Below, one piece after another: positions 17,691-28,023 of a DNA stretch of 64,000 nucleotides; the first letter of the stretch is position 1, and every line of letters starts with the position of its first letter. Below the pieces are notes generated by a model. The model was not told where the DNA came from. It did no database searches and saw nothing but the letters and a program-made list of their open reading frames with translations. The position numbers and the translations under genes were made by a program. Source of the stretch: Rhodopseudomonas sp. AAP120 (GTDB lineage: Bacteria; Pseudomonadota; Alphaproteobacteria; Rhizobiales; Xanthobacteraceae); assembly GCF_001295845.1 (NCBI RefSeq), contig NZ_LJIC01000158.1:1-64000 (forward strand). The letters run 5' to 3'.

Positions 17691-18806
17691 ATGAAGCCGT
17701 TCTGGTCCCGATATCCCGCACAATGGCGCCCGCGCCGGCCGCAATGGGGGCTGGCGCTGCGCGTCACGCTGGCGTCGTTGTTAGCGCTGGCGATCGCGCA
17801 GGCGCTGCACCTGCATCTGCCGCTGTGGGCGGTGCTGACCGCCATCATCGTCACCCAGCTCAGCGTCGGCCGCTCGGTGCAGATCGCGTTCGACTATCTG
17901 GTCGGCACCATCGGCGGCGCGATCTATGGCGGGGCGATCACCATCCTGCTGCCGCATCACAACGAGCTGGAGCTGCTCGGCGTGCTGGCGCTGGTGGTGG
18001 CGCCGCTGGCGCTGCTCACCGCCATCAAGCCGTATTTCAACGTCGCCACCGTCACGGCGATCATCGTGCTGCTGGTGCCGACCATGACCAAGGTGGCGCC
18101 GCTGGATTCGGCGATCGACCGGGTGCTGGAAGTCGCGGTCGGCGCCCTGACCGGCCTGCTGGTGTCGTTCCTGGTGCTGCCGTCGCGAGCGCAGGGGCTG
18201 GCGCTCGGCTCGGCCGCGCGGGCGCTCGATCTGATGGCGGTGGCGCTCGGCGAGCTGCTCAACGGCCTGACCAAGGGGCTCGATACCGACGCGCTGCATC
18301 GCCTGCAGGACGGCATCGGCGAATCGCTGGTGAAGCTCAACCAGATCGGCGGCGAGGCCGAGCACGAGCGCGCCACCGGCCTGTCGGCCGGTCCTGACCT
18401 TGCGCCTCTGAACCGCACGCTGCTGCGGCTGCGGCATGATCTGGTAATGGTCGGCCGCGCCGTGACGGCGCCGCTGCCGGACCCCCTGAAGGATCGCCTC
18501 GGCCCGTCGCTGGAATCCTTTCGCGCGGCGGCGACGCTGCACCTCGCAGCCAGCGCCGCGGCGCTGCGCGACCGCGCGCCGCCACCGCCGCTGCGCGCCG
18601 TCACCGCCGCGCTCGACGCCTATGCGGCCGAAGTCCAGGCGGTGCGGCAGGACGGGCTGACGCGCGGCCTGTCGGGCGAGCAGATGGAGCGGTTCTTCGC
18701 GCTCGGCTTCGCCATGGAGCAGCTGCGTCAGAACTTCGTCGACCTGGAAATGCGGGTGGCGGAGTGGGTCAAGGCGAGCGCCGCCGGCAAGGCGTCGGCG
18801 GCCTGA
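17691..18806 (+). CDS. FUSC-family membrane protein
   Basis: 371-residue inner-membrane protein. Residues 20-165 form about five to six hydrophobic helices with the FUSC signature (LPLWAVLTAIIVTQLSVGRS, then FDYLVGTIGGAIYGG), as in the aromatic-acid efflux protein AaeB and in YccS. The remaining 200 residues are a soluble helical domain. It has only one membrane module, about half of AaeB. No efflux membrane-fusion partner is adjacent, so function as an exporter is unproven. Confidence 0.85.
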   Translation: MKPFWSRYPAQWRPRRPQWGLALRVTLASLLALAIAQALHLHLPLWAVLTAIIVTQLSVGRSVQIAFDYLVGTIGGAIYGGAITILLPHHNELELLGVLALVVAPLALLTAIKPYFNVATVTAIIVLLVPTMTKVAPLDSAIDRVLEVAVGALTGLLVSFLVLPSRAQGLALGSAARALDLMAVALGELLNGLTKGLDTDALHRLQDGIGESLVKLNQIGGEAEHERATGLSAGPDLAPLNRTLLRLRHDLVMVGRAVTAPLPDPLKDRLGPSLESFRAAATLHLAASAAALRDRAPPPPLRAVTAALDAYAAEVQAVRQDGLTRGLSGEQMERFFALGFAMEQLRQNFVDLEMRVAEWVKASAAGKASAA

Positions 18807-18809
18807 GCT

Positions 18810-19331
18810 TCAGCGCGTGCGCAGCGCTTCCAGCGCGAGCTCGCTGAGCCGCTGCGGATCGTGTTCGCCGCGCGAGGCGTCTTCGAGGATGCGGTCGGAC
18901 AGAAACTGCAATACGCGCGACGGCGTCTGCAGCGGCAACGTCTCGACGCAGCGTTCCAGCGCCTCCGACATCGCCGCAACGACCTGCGGGCTGAAAGCCT
19001 GCGGTGTCGTCGCCGGCTCGGCGGGCGGCGACGGCAGGGGCGCCGCGGCGGCGGTCTTCAATTTGCTGCCGAGCCGGGTGGCTTCCTCCAGCACGCACAG
19101 ATGGATCAGCGCCGACTGCGCCAGCGTGTCCTCGTCGGTCTCGCCGGCACGCGCGAGCGCGACGATGCGCGCCGCCAGCCGCTTGCGGTTGTCCTCGTTG
19201 TCGACCCGCGAGCCTTCGATTTCAATGAAGCGCTCCCACGCGCTGTCGAAGGCGCGCGCCAACGCCGCCGTCGTCGCGTCCACCGCGGCTGCGCCGCTGT
19301 TCTGGTCGATTTCGCCGTCCACGTCCGCCAA
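18810..19331 (-). CDS. Uncharacterised helical protein, non-ATG start
   Basis: About 173 residues, predicted soluble and mostly helical, with a Pro/Ala-rich linker in the middle (AAAAPLPSPPAEPATTPQ). No known domain recognised. The frame has no ATG in the plausible region; a TTG at 19331 with AAAGGA nine bases upstream fits best, with GTG 19322 and TTG 19349 as alternatives. It ends 3 bases from the convergent FUSC gene and lies 32 bases downstream of the DUF2867 gene, probably in one minus-strand unit with it. Confidence 0.6.
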   Translation of the reverse strand: MADVDGEIDQNSGAAAVDATTAALARAFDSAWERFIEIEGSRVDNEDNRKRLAARIVALARAGETDEDTLAQSALIHLCVLEEATRLGSKLKTAAAAPLPSPPAEPATTPQAFSPQVVAAMSEALERCVETLPLQTPSRVLQFLSDRILEDASRGEHDPQRLSELALEALRTR

Positions 19332-19363
19332 CCGCTGCCGTCCTTTCAAGTTCCGCCGCCGCG

Positions 19364-19837
19364 TCAATCCGCCAGCTGGCGCAGCATTGCCCGCACCACC
19401 ATCCGGTGAAACGGCATGATACTCGCCAGATAGATCCGGCCGAGCCGGTTGTTGGTCCGCACCAGCGTCGAGGCGACGACCCGGCGGGCGGGCGCCTCGC
19501 CGTCGAGATCGATCACGACGCGGAAGTCGAGGTGGCTGTCGTCGAAGCCGGCGACGATCCGTTCCGGCGTCTGGCTGCGCACCGGGAAGATGCCGATGGT
19601 GTCGCCGCGATCGGGCCGGTTCGGATCCGGCGTCTTCAAGCCGAACGGCGCCATGATGAGATTGCGCAGCCGCATCAGCATGCCGATCCAGCTCGGGCCG
19701 TGTTCGATCATCCGGATCGCGGCGCTGCGGGCGTCCAGCGTCCGGCTGCCGATGCCGACCGCAAAGGCGTCGACGAAGTCGGCGCCGGGCAGCAGCGCGT
19801 CGCGGTCGACGGTCGGGCGGATCTCCTGGACGGGCAT
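19364..19837 (-). CDS. DUF2867 domain protein
   Basis: 157-residue protein composed almost entirely of the DUF2867 domain (HGPSWIGMLMRLRNLIMAPFGLK and a following IGIFPV segment, ending in a RTNNRLGRIYLASIMPFHR-type stretch). This domain is often fused to NAD(P)-binding proteins; here it stands alone. Role unknown. Middle gene of a three-gene minus-strand group between FUSC and the coiled-coil/chrA pair. Confidence 0.85.
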   Translation of the reverse strand: MPVQEIRPTVDRDALLPGADFVDAFAVGIGSRTLDARSAAIRMIEHGPSWIGMLMRLRNLIMAPFGLKTPDPNRPDRGDTIGIFPVRSQTPERIVAGFDDSHLDFRVVIDLDGEAPARRVVASTLVRTNNRLGRIYLASIMPFHRMVVRAMLRQLAD

Positions 19838-19885
19838 CGACAGCTCCTCGATGTTGCTCTGCGGCCGGGCTCGGCGCGTGGCCGG

Positions 19886-20359
19886 TCAGATCTTGACGAC
19901 CATCACGAAGATCGCCGCGACCAGCGGCACGGTGGCGACGATCCCCCAGACCAGCCAGCGTTTGGCGTCGCGCCAGTAGCTGTCCGGAATCGGGCTGCCG
20001 TCGGCGAAGCCGCGCGCCGCGCGCGCCTGACGGATCTGCAACGGAATCAGGATGCCGAGCCACATCATGCCGGAGACCGCGAACAGCAGCTGGCCGGAGA
20101 CCAGCCAGAACGACGAGAACAACGGGATGCCCTTGTGGATCGCGGCGCCGTAACCGCCGACCATGACCAGCACGATGCCGACCGCGGTGAAGATGAAATC
20201 CGAGACGGTGACGCCGCGCTGGGCGTGGGCGACGATCCTGGGATCGCGCGTCATGTCGGAGAACGCCTTCCAGAACGCGGTGATCGTCACGTTGCCGACC
20301 AGCACGACCACGCCGACGACGTGGAGGAACTTGAAAACGTCGTAGATCTGGTCCGACAA
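19886..20359 (-). CDS. DUF2269 integral membrane protein
   Basis: 157-residue inner-membrane protein with four hydrophobic helices (approximately residues 8-28, 50-75, 82-105 and 135-156) and the DUF2269 pattern FKFLHVVGVVVLVGNV near the N-terminus and WLVSGQLLFAVSG in the middle. Function unknown. First gene of the minus-strand group that continues into the DUF2867 gene 48 bases downstream. Confidence 0.88.
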   Translation of the reverse strand: MSDQIYDVFKFLHVVGVVVLVGNVTITAFWKAFSDMTRDPRIVAHAQRGVTVSDFIFTAVGIVLVMVGGYGAAIHKGIPLFSSFWLVSGQLLFAVSGMMWLGILIPLQIRQARAARGFADGSPIPDSYWRDAKRWLVWGIVATVPLVAAIFVMVVKI

Positions 20360-20631
20360 AATTCACTCCGGTCCGGGCCCGCCGGTCAGCGCCGCCGCAG
20401 CCGTCACGTGCGGCGGCCATGATCTGCTCGGGGTTTTCCGGGCGCTTGTCAAATCGACCTTCGTTGCGCGGCAGGATGGCGCGCGCACGCGGGGGCGCGG
20501 AACGTGCTGCGAGCAGTCGTGAAACCTTCGCGCGGCCACCAGTTGAGGCGGCCCCGCAGAGTTGTTAGCGTGACTAATCACGTGAGTCGCGGCGCTGCCG
20601 CGTTTCCCTCCCGCTCCATCCGGCGAGCCGC

Positions 20632-21245
20632 ATGAGCAGACCCCAGCTTTTGCCCGAGTCTCCCAGCGAGCTGGAGATTGTTAGATTTTTGCGCCGCTTT
20701 TCCGAGCTGATCGCCACCGGCCAGAGCGCCGGCTATCTGCGTCATGCGGCCGGCCTGATCGAGCAGTTGGTGGGGCGTATCGGGGAAACCGAGGCGCTGC
20801 TGCAGCAGCAGGCCCGCGAGGCGGAGAGCAGCCGCGCGGCGACGCGCGAGGCCGAGGCGGAAGCGCGGAGCCTGCGTGAGGATGCCGCTCCGCAACAGCG
20901 GGCGCTGGCGGCGCTGCAGGACAGGCTGGCATCTGCCGAAACCGAATTCGCCGCCGAGCGCGCGCGCCTGCTGGAGCGGATCGCGCGCGCCGAGCGGCGT
21001 GTCGCCGAAGCCGACGGCGAGCTGCGCCGGCTGCGCGGCCAACTCGCGCCGCTCGGCCGCAGCCACGCGGTTGTGGCGGTCGAGACGCTCCGGCTGCTGC
21101 GCGGCCAGTTCGATGCGCTGGCGCAGGACCTTCAGCGCGGCGGCGATCTCGTCTCCGGCGCGATGTGCCAGGTCGGCATCTGCGCGATCGACCAGACCCT
21201 TGCGGCCAGATCCGCGCCGCGCCTGGCGGCGGCCCGGGAGCGTGC

Positions 21246-21249
<4 letters not shown>
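20632..21249 (+). CDS. Coiled-coil protein coupled to chrA
   Basis: 205-residue soluble protein without signal peptide. Residues 55-140 are rich in Glu/Ala/Arg heptads and should form a long coiled coil; the N-terminal segment is helical (SELEIVRFLRRFSELIATG) and the C-terminus contains MCQVGIC. No known domain. Its stop TGA overlaps the likely TTG start of chrA (TTGA), so the two are probably translationally coupled. Whether it works with the transporter is an open inference. Confidence 0.7.
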
Positions 21250-22604
<1,355 letters not shown>

Positions 22605-22639
22605 GCCGGGAGGGCAGGAACCTTCAGGGTATTCGGATC

Positions 22640-22709
22640 TTGCAATCCGCCTGTGCTGCGCAAACTGCGCACAAAACCGCGACGTCCATTCCATATTGCA
22701 GTGCAGCAA
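22640..22709. promoter_or_regulatory. TGC-rich palindromes upstream of the PHB-type esterase
   Basis: Three elements: TTGCAA (22640-22645), an imperfect dyad TGTGC...GCGCA/TGCGCACA (22652-22673) and TTGCAGTGCAGCAA (22696-22709). TGC-rich dyads of this sort are bound by PhaR repressors of polyhydroxybutyrate genes. The site lies 44 bases or more upstream of the esterase start. Candidate only. Confidence 0.35.
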
Positions 22710-22752
22710 CTATATGAGCCTGCGCCTGCGGGCTGACCGATCAGGAGCTGCC

Positions 22753-23931
22753 GTGTCCCTCAAGAACACTATCGATTTCCTCGCTCACATGCGAAAAATG
22801 AACGGCTTCAGTGGCTTGGACCGTGGCGGCGGGGATGCCGAAACCGCCAGTCCGCTCACCGAAACGCTCGATTTCGGCGCCAATCCGGGCCATCTGCGGA
22901 TGCTGTCGTTCGTGCCCGAGGGGCTGTCGCGGCGCATTCCTCTGGTCGTTGTACTGCATGGCTGCACCCAGACGGCGGCGGGCTACGACATCGGCGCCGG
23001 CTGGTCGGCCCTGGCGCGGCGCTACGGCTTCGCGCTGCTGATGCCGGAGCAGAGGCGCGCCAACAATCCCAATGCTTGCTTCAACTGGTTCGTGCCCGAG
23101 GACATCCACCGCGACCATGGCGAAGCCGGGTCGATCCGGCAGATGGTCGAGCATCTGGCGCAGCATCACGATATCGACCGGGCGCGGATCTTCGTCACCG
23201 GTCTGTCGGCTGGCGGCGCAATGGCGGCGGTGATGCTCGCGACCTATCCGGACGTGTTCGCCGGCGGCGCCGTGATCGCCGGGCTGCCTTACGGCGTCGC
23301 CACCAATGTTCGGGCGGCGCTGAAAGAGATGCGGCATCCGACGCACCAGTCGGCGCACGCGCTCGGCGACCTGGTCCGCAAGGCGTCGCCGCATCGCGGG
23401 CCGTGGCCGAAACTGTCGGTGTGGCAGGGCAGCGCCGATCGCACGGTGCACCCCGGCAATGCCGATGCGCTGATCAGGCAGTGGCTCGATCTGCACGGCC
23501 TGCCCGAAACGCCGATGGCGGAGCGCAAGGTCGACGGCTTTCCGCATCGGGTGTGGTGGAACACGAGCGGTGAGCCGACCGTGGAGTCCTACACCATCAC
23601 CGACATGGCGCACGGCACACCGCTCGGTCTTGCCGACGACGAGCCGTATGGCGTCGCGGGTCCGTATCTGCTCGACGCCGGCATCTCCTCGTCTCGCCAC
23701 ATCGCGGAGTTCTTCGGTCTCACCGGCCGGATTCATCAGCACAAGAAATCGTTGAGCAAGCCGGTGCCCAAACCCGAGCGCGAGGCCGCGACTGCCGAGC
23801 CGCATGCCGGCAAGGCCAAACCCCGCAGTTCCGCCGGCGCGCGCGCCGGGCAGGGGCCGCGCGACCGTCGCGGCATCGATGTCAACGCGGTCATCACCCG
23901 CGCGCTCACCGCGGCGGGCCTGATGAAGTGA
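22753..23931 (+). CDS. PHB depolymerase-type esterase (Esterase_phd family)
   Basis: 392-residue alpha/beta-hydrolase related to extracellular poly(3-hydroxybutyrate) depolymerases and feruloyl esterases. Visible are the oxyanion segment VVLHGCTQTA, the nucleophile elbow GLSAGG, the Asp region WQGSADRTVHPGN and the His in DMAHGTPLG. There is no obvious Sec signal, so action in the cytosol on PHB or other esters is likely. The C-terminal 70 residues are a low-complexity Lys/Pro/Ala tail. GTG 22753 is favoured because AGGAG lies five bases upstream. A histidine kinase gene follows. Confidence 0.85.
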   Translation: MSLKNTIDFLAHMRKMNGFSGLDRGGGDAETASPLTETLDFGANPGHLRMLSFVPEGLSRRIPLVVVLHGCTQTAAGYDIGAGWSALARRYGFALLMPEQRRANNPNACFNWFVPEDIHRDHGEAGSIRQMVEHLAQHHDIDRARIFVTGLSAGGAMAAVMLATYPDVFAGGAVIAGLPYGVATNVRAALKEMRHPTHQSAHALGDLVRKASPHRGPWPKLSVWQGSADRTVHPGNADALIRQWLDLHGLPETPMAERKVDGFPHRVWWNTSGEPTVESYTITDMAHGTPLGLADDEPYGVAGPYLLDAGISSSRHIAEFFGLTGRIHQHKKSLSKPVPKPEREAATAEPHAGKAKPRSSAGARAGQGPRDRRGIDVNAVITRALTAAGLMK

Positions 23932-24036
23932 GTGCTTCGCCGCAGGCGCGGCGGTTCCATCTCCAGCCACGGGGTTGCGGCCGCGTCCGACGGTGTTAGG
24001 TTGCCGCAGATCGCCGCGGCGAGACCCTCCCGACAG

Positions 24037-26520
24037 ATGCTGGACCCGACACCATCGCTGATCCCGGATTTTCTCGCCCGCGGCGGGGAAATGGGCGCGC
24101 TGATACGCCAGCATGACTGGACGAATTCCCCGCTCGGGCCGCCGCAGGGCTGGCCGCAGGGACTGCGCACCGCGTTGCGGATCGTGCTCAACACCCAACA
24201 TCCGATGCTGGTGTGGTGGGGCCCCGATCAGCTGCAGTTCTACAACGACGCCTATCGCGAAGTGATCGGACCCGAGCGCCATCCGCGCGCGCTCGGCCAG
24301 CCGGCGCGCGAATGCTGGCCGGAGTTCTGGCCTCAACTCGCCCCGAAGATCGAGCAGGTCATGGGCGGCGGCGAGCCGATCTGGCGCGAGAACGACCTCG
24401 TGCCGGTGATCCGTCACGGCCGGCTCGAGGACGTCTACTGGACCTATGGCTTCAGCCCGATCGATCAGGACGACCGCGTCGGCGGCGTGCTGGTGGTGTG
24501 CCGCGACGTGACCGGCGACGTGCTGGCCTCGCTGGCGCTGCGCGAGCGCGAGGCCGAGCTGGCGCGGGTGCAACAGATCGGCCGGATCGGCGGGCTCGAA
24601 GTCGATCTGCGCTCCGGTTTCCGCAACAGGCGTTCGCCCGAATATCTGCTGGTCCACGGCCTGCCGCCGGACGCCACCCACGAGACCCACGAGGATTGGG
24701 TCCGCCGGATTCATCCCGAGGATCGCGAAGCCACCGAACAGCAGTTCGTCGAAGCGGTGAAGGGCGCCGCGCGGGACTACACGGCGCGCTATCGCATCAT
24801 TCGCCCGAGCGACGGCGAGACGCGCTGGATTTCGGTGCGCTCGGTGATCGAGCGCAGCGACGACGGCACGCCGCTGCGGCTGGTCGGTGCGCATATCGAC
24901 GTCACCGAACAGGTCGAGGCCGAGCAGCGGCTGCAGGCCAGCGAAGAGGCCGCGCACCGGCTGGCCGATCAGCTCGCGCAGCTCAACACCACGCTCGAAC
25001 AGCGCGTTCAGGAGAAGACGCGCGAGCGCGACCGGATCTGGAACGTCTCGCAGGACCTGCTGCTCGTCGCCGGCCGCGACGGCGTGTGGCGCACCGTCAA
25101 TCCGGCCTGGACCAAGACGCTCGGCTGGAGCGCCGCCGAACTGCTCGACAACACGTCGGACTGGCTCGAGCATCCGGCCGATGGCGGCGTGACCCGGCGG
25201 CACTTCGCGCGGCTCGCCGCCGGCCCCGGCACGGTGCGGTTCGAAAGCCGCATCCGCCATCAGGACGGCAGCTATCGCTGGCTGTCCTGGACCGGCGTGT
25301 CGGACGCCGAGGCGATCTATGCGGTGGCGCGCGACGTCACCGCCGAAAAAGCCGCGGCCGAGCGGCTGAAGCTCGCCGAGGAGGCGCTGCGGCAATCGCA
25401 GAAGATGGAGGCGGTCGGCCAGCTCACCGGTGGCATCGCGCACGACTTCAACAATCTCTTGACCGGCATCGTCGGCTCGCTCGACCTGATGCAGACCCGG
25501 CTCGACCAGGGCCGGCTCGACAATCTCGGCCGCTACATCGGCGTGGCGATGACCTCGGCCAATCGCGCCGCGGCGCTGACGCATCGGCTGCTCGCCTTCG
25601 CCCGGCGTCAGCCACTGGTGCCGAAGCCGGTCGACGTCAATCAGCTCGTGGTGTCGCTCGAGGATCTGCTGCGGCGGACGATCGGCGAGGCGATCGACCT
25701 CTCGATCGCTCCGGCGCCGGATCTGTGGCTGACGCTGTGCGATCCCAATCAGCTCGAAAGCGCGCTGCTCAATCTGGCGATCAATGCGCGCGACGCGATG
25801 CCGGACGGCGGCCGGCTGACGGTCGCAACCCACAATGCCAGCTTCGACGCCGCCGAGATGCCGGCGATGGTGCCGGGCGACTACGTCTGCCTCACCGTGG
25901 CCGACACCGGCACCGGGATGAGCGAGGAGGTCGCGGCGCGCGCGTTCGATCCGTTCTTCACCACCAAGCCGCTCGGGCAGGGCACCGGACTTGGCCTGTC
26001 GATGATCTACGGCTTCGCCCAGCAGTCCCACGGCCATGCCGGCATTACCAGCCGGCTCGGCGAGGGAACGGCGGTGACGTTGTATCTGCCGCGCGAGCAC
26101 AGCGCGGCAGCGGCTCGAACGGACGCGGCCGCGCGCCCCGAACAGCCGGCCGCGCGTGGCGAGACGGTGCTGGTGATCGAGGACGAGGCGGTGGTGCGCG
26201 GGGTCATCGTCGAGATGCTGCGGGATCACGGCTACAACGTGCGCGAAGCGATCGACGGGCCGTCGGGGCTGGCGATCCTGCAAACCGGCGGGCCGGTCGA
26301 TCTGCTGCTGTCGGACATCGGGCTACCCGGGCTCAACGGCCGCCAGCTCGCAGATCGGGCCCGCCTCGTCAGGCCCGATCTGCCGGTGTTGCTGATGACC
26401 GGCTACGCTGAAAGCGCCACGATGACCGAGGGCATCGCCGAGGTCGGCATGGAGCTGATTACCAAGCCGTTCGACCTCGGCGATCTGGCTGCCCGCATTC
26501 GCTGCATGTTGGCCACGTAG
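24037..26520 (+). CDS. PAS-containing hybrid sensor histidine kinase with receiver
   Basis: 827 residues, no clear membrane segment. Order: PAS-like sensor (about 5-170, starting MGALIRQHDWTNSPLGPP), PAS (about 180-300), short coiled coil, PAS (about 335-440), HisKA with the phospho-acceptor His in GGIAHDFNNLL (about 470), HATPase with NLAINARDAM, DTGTGM and GQGTGLGLS, and a C-terminal receiver with Asp in LLSDIGLPG and Lys in ITKPFD. The upstream frame from 23932 is possible but unlike the family. No separate regulator is adjacent. Sensed signal unknown. Confidence 0.92.
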   Translation: MLDPTPSLIPDFLARGGEMGALIRQHDWTNSPLGPPQGWPQGLRTALRIVLNTQHPMLVWWGPDQLQFYNDAYREVIGPERHPRALGQPARECWPEFWPQLAPKIEQVMGGGEPIWRENDLVPVIRHGRLEDVYWTYGFSPIDQDDRVGGVLVVCRDVTGDVLASLALREREAELARVQQIGRIGGLEVDLRSGFRNRRSPEYLLVHGLPPDATHETHEDWVRRIHPEDREATEQQFVEAVKGAARDYTARYRIIRPSDGETRWISVRSVIERSDDGTPLRLVGAHIDVTEQVEAEQRLQASEEAAHRLADQLAQLNTTLEQRVQEKTRERDRIWNVSQDLLLVAGRDGVWRTVNPAWTKTLGWSAAELLDNTSDWLEHPADGGVTRRHFARLAAGPGTVRFESRIRHQDGSYRWLSWTGVSDAEAIYAVARDVTAEKAAAERLKLAEEALRQSQKMEAVGQLTGGIAHDFNNLLTGIVGSLDLMQTRLDQGRLDNLGRYIGVAMTSANRAAALTHRLLAFARRQPLVPKPVDVNQLVVSLEDLLRRTIGEAIDLSIAPAPDLWLTLCDPNQLESALLNLAINARDAMPDGGRLTVATHNASFDAAEMPAMVPGDYVCLTVADTGTGMSEEVAARAFDPFFTTKPLGQGTGLGLSMIYGFAQQSHGHAGITSRLGEGTAVTLYLPREHSAAAARTDAAARPEQPAARGETVLVIEDEAVVRGVIVEMLRDHGYNVREAIDGPSGLAILQTGGPVDLLLSDIGLPGLNGRQLADRARLVRPDLPVLLMTGYAESATMTEGIAEVGMELITKPFDLGDLAARIRCMLAT

Positions 26521-26527
26521 TTCCTCT

Positions 26528-26543
26528 CTGAACGTCGGTTCAG
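26528..26543 (+). terminator. Candidate terminator after the hybrid kinase
   Basis: Stem CTGAAC/GTTCAG with GTCG loop, 8 bases after the stop codon, followed at 26551 by ATTTT. Short but well placed. Confidence 0.4.
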
Positions 26544-26636
26544 GCGGCAAATTTTCGTGTAGTCGGGCGTTCGCGTGCCGGAACAGAACTCGGTTCGGTG
26601 ACTTGTCCTGCGCATTCCCGAACACGGAGACGAACA

Positions 26637-27053
26637 ATGAATCGCTTTCTCGGTACTGCCGCGGTGATCCTGGCGCTCGCTGCCCCGGCCGTGGCCAACG
26701 CTCAGGGCGTCCCTGGCGGCATCGAACAAGGTGCGCGTGACGGCGAACGCGCCGCCGGTCCGCTTGGCGCTGTCGTCGGCGGCACCATCGGTGGCGTGGT
26801 CGGCGGCGTAGCCGGCGTCCTCGGCGTCGACGATCGTCCGCGCTTTCACAGCTACGTGGTCGAGCAGCGGCGTCCGTCCTACACCTATCGTGACGAACTG
26901 CGCGTCGGCGCCGTCCTGCCGGCCGAAGGCGTGACCTACTACGAAGTGCCGGACCGCTTTGCCGCCGCGCGTGAGTATCGCTACACGGTGGTGAACGGTC
27001 GCACCGTCCTGGTCGAGCCGCGCACGCATCGCGTGGTCGAGATCATCGACTAA
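26637..27053 (+). CDS. DUF1236 exported protein with glycine-zipper segment
   Basis: 138 residues. Signal peptide at 1-22 (cleaved after VANA), then a glycine-rich hydrophobic stretch (GAVVGGTIGGVVGGVAGVLG, about 46-65) and a C-terminal DUF1236 repeat (YYEVPDRF, then YTVVNGRTVLVEPRTHRVVEII). Such proteins are common and multi-copy in Bradyrhizobium relatives and are probably envelope-associated; function unknown. ATG has GGAG upstream. Followed by a strong hairpin at 27076-27106. Confidence 0.88.
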   Translation: MNRFLGTAAVILALAAPAVANAQGVPGGIEQGARDGERAAGPLGAVVGGTIGGVVGGVAGVLGVDDRPRFHSYVVEQRRPSYTYRDELRVGAVLPAEGVTYYEVPDRFAAAREYRYTVVNGRTVLVEPRTHRVVEIID

Positions 27054-27075
27054 TCATCCTGACGCGGGATGACGA

Positions 27076-27106
27076 AACGGGCGGGTCGCATTGCGGCCCG
27101 CCCGTT
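27076..27106. terminator. Strong convergent hairpin
   Basis: Perfect 10-base stem AACGGGCGGG/CCCGCCCGTT with an 11-base loop, placed between the convergent DUF1236 and metallo-hydrolase genes. It can act in both directions; T-run is short. Confidence 0.6.
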
Positions 27107-27132
27107 GGCTTGTGATCGCCAGGAGCGCGGCG

Positions 27133-27789
27133 TCAGGTCAGGAACGGATTGGTCTGGCGTTCCTGGCCGATACTCGATCCCGGACCGTGGCCGCAGATGA
27201 AGCCGACATCGTCGCCGAGCGGCAGCAGCTTGTCGGTGATCGAGGCGATCAGCGTGGCGTGATTGCCGCCGGGCAGATCGGTGCGGCCGACCGAGCCGGC
27301 GAACAGCACGTCGCCAACCAGCGCGAACCGCATCGCCTCGTTGAAGAACACCACGCTGCCCGGCGAATGGCCGGGGCAATGCAGGACCTGGAATGTCAGC
27401 TTGCCGACCTCGACGTTGTCGCCCTGATCGAGCCAGCGATCGGTGGTAACGTCGCGTACGCCGCCGATGCCGAAGCTGCGGCCGCTATTGACGACGTTCT
27501 CCAGCAGGAACTGATCGTCGCGATGCGGGCCGATGATCTGCACCTTGAGCGCGTCACGCAGATCGGCAGCGCCGCCGACGTGATCGATATGGCCGTGGGT
27601 CAGCCAGATCGCCGTCACCTCGACGCCGACCTTTTCGATCGCGGCGAGAATCTCCGGCACGTCGCCGCCGGGATCCACCACCACCGCCTTGCGGGTGGCC
27701 TCGCACCACAAGAGCGTGCAGTTCTGTTGAAACGGTGTCACCGGAATGATCGTGGCGCCGGCTTTGGCTTTGGTCTGTGTTTCGGTCAT
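27133..27789 (-). CDS. MBL-fold metallo-hydrolase (glyoxalase II-like)
   Basis: 218-residue cytosolic hydrolase of the metallo-beta-lactamase fold, related to hydroxyacylglutathione hydrolase. It has the zinc motif THGHIDH, a further His in HCPGHSPGS, an Asp in LVGDVLFAGSVGRTD and a terminal His in ICGHGPGS. The substrate is unknown; it is shorter than true GloB because the C-terminal substrate domain is missing. ATG 27789 begins MTETQTK; sequence upstream in frame belongs to a repeat. Confidence 0.9.
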   Translation of the reverse strand: MTETQTKAKAGATIIPVTPFQQNCTLLWCEATRKAVVVDPGGDVPEILAAIEKVGVEVTAIWLTHGHIDHVGGAADLRDALKVQIIGPHRDDQFLLENVVNSGRSFGIGGVRDVTTDRWLDQGDNVEVGKLTFQVLHCPGHSPGSVVFFNEAMRFALVGDVLFAGSVGRTDLPGGNHATLIASITDKLLPLGDDVGFICGHGPGSSIGQERQTNPFLT

Positions 27790-27848
27790 GCGGGGAGAAT
27801 GCCCTGCAGATGTGACCAAGTCAAAACGAAGCGGCGCCCCAAAACAGT

Positions 27849-27966
27849 GGTCATCGCCCGGCTTGACCGGGCGACCCAGTATTCCAGTGCGCTGGTTGCA
27901 GCGGCAGTGCACCAGCCACGAGCGCTCTGGAACACTGGGCCCTCCGCTTTCGCGGAGGGTGACGGT
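27849..27966. repeat. Family-7 palindromic repeat
   Basis: Hairpin TCGCCCGG-CTTGA-CCGGGCGA at 27854-27874 followed by CCAGTATTCCAG and an inverted partner CTGGAACACTGG, then CCCTCCGCTTTCGCGGAGGG. It lies upstream of the metallo-hydrolase and downstream of the VWA gene. The CTTGA loop recurs at 62592-62614 (and as TCAAG at 62486-62508). Confidence 0.75.
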
Positions 27967-28023
27967 TTTGGGTGGAGCGGACGTCGTGCCGTACTGCTTG
28001 GCGCGGCTATCGCTTCAACTCGG

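Noticed and set aside
22741-26283. Long open frame (1180 codons) on the minus strand opposite the esterase and hybrid kinase
   Set aside because: Composition is the mirror of the plus-strand genes (high-GC frame shadow), with no domain and no start signal; the plus-strand products have clear families.
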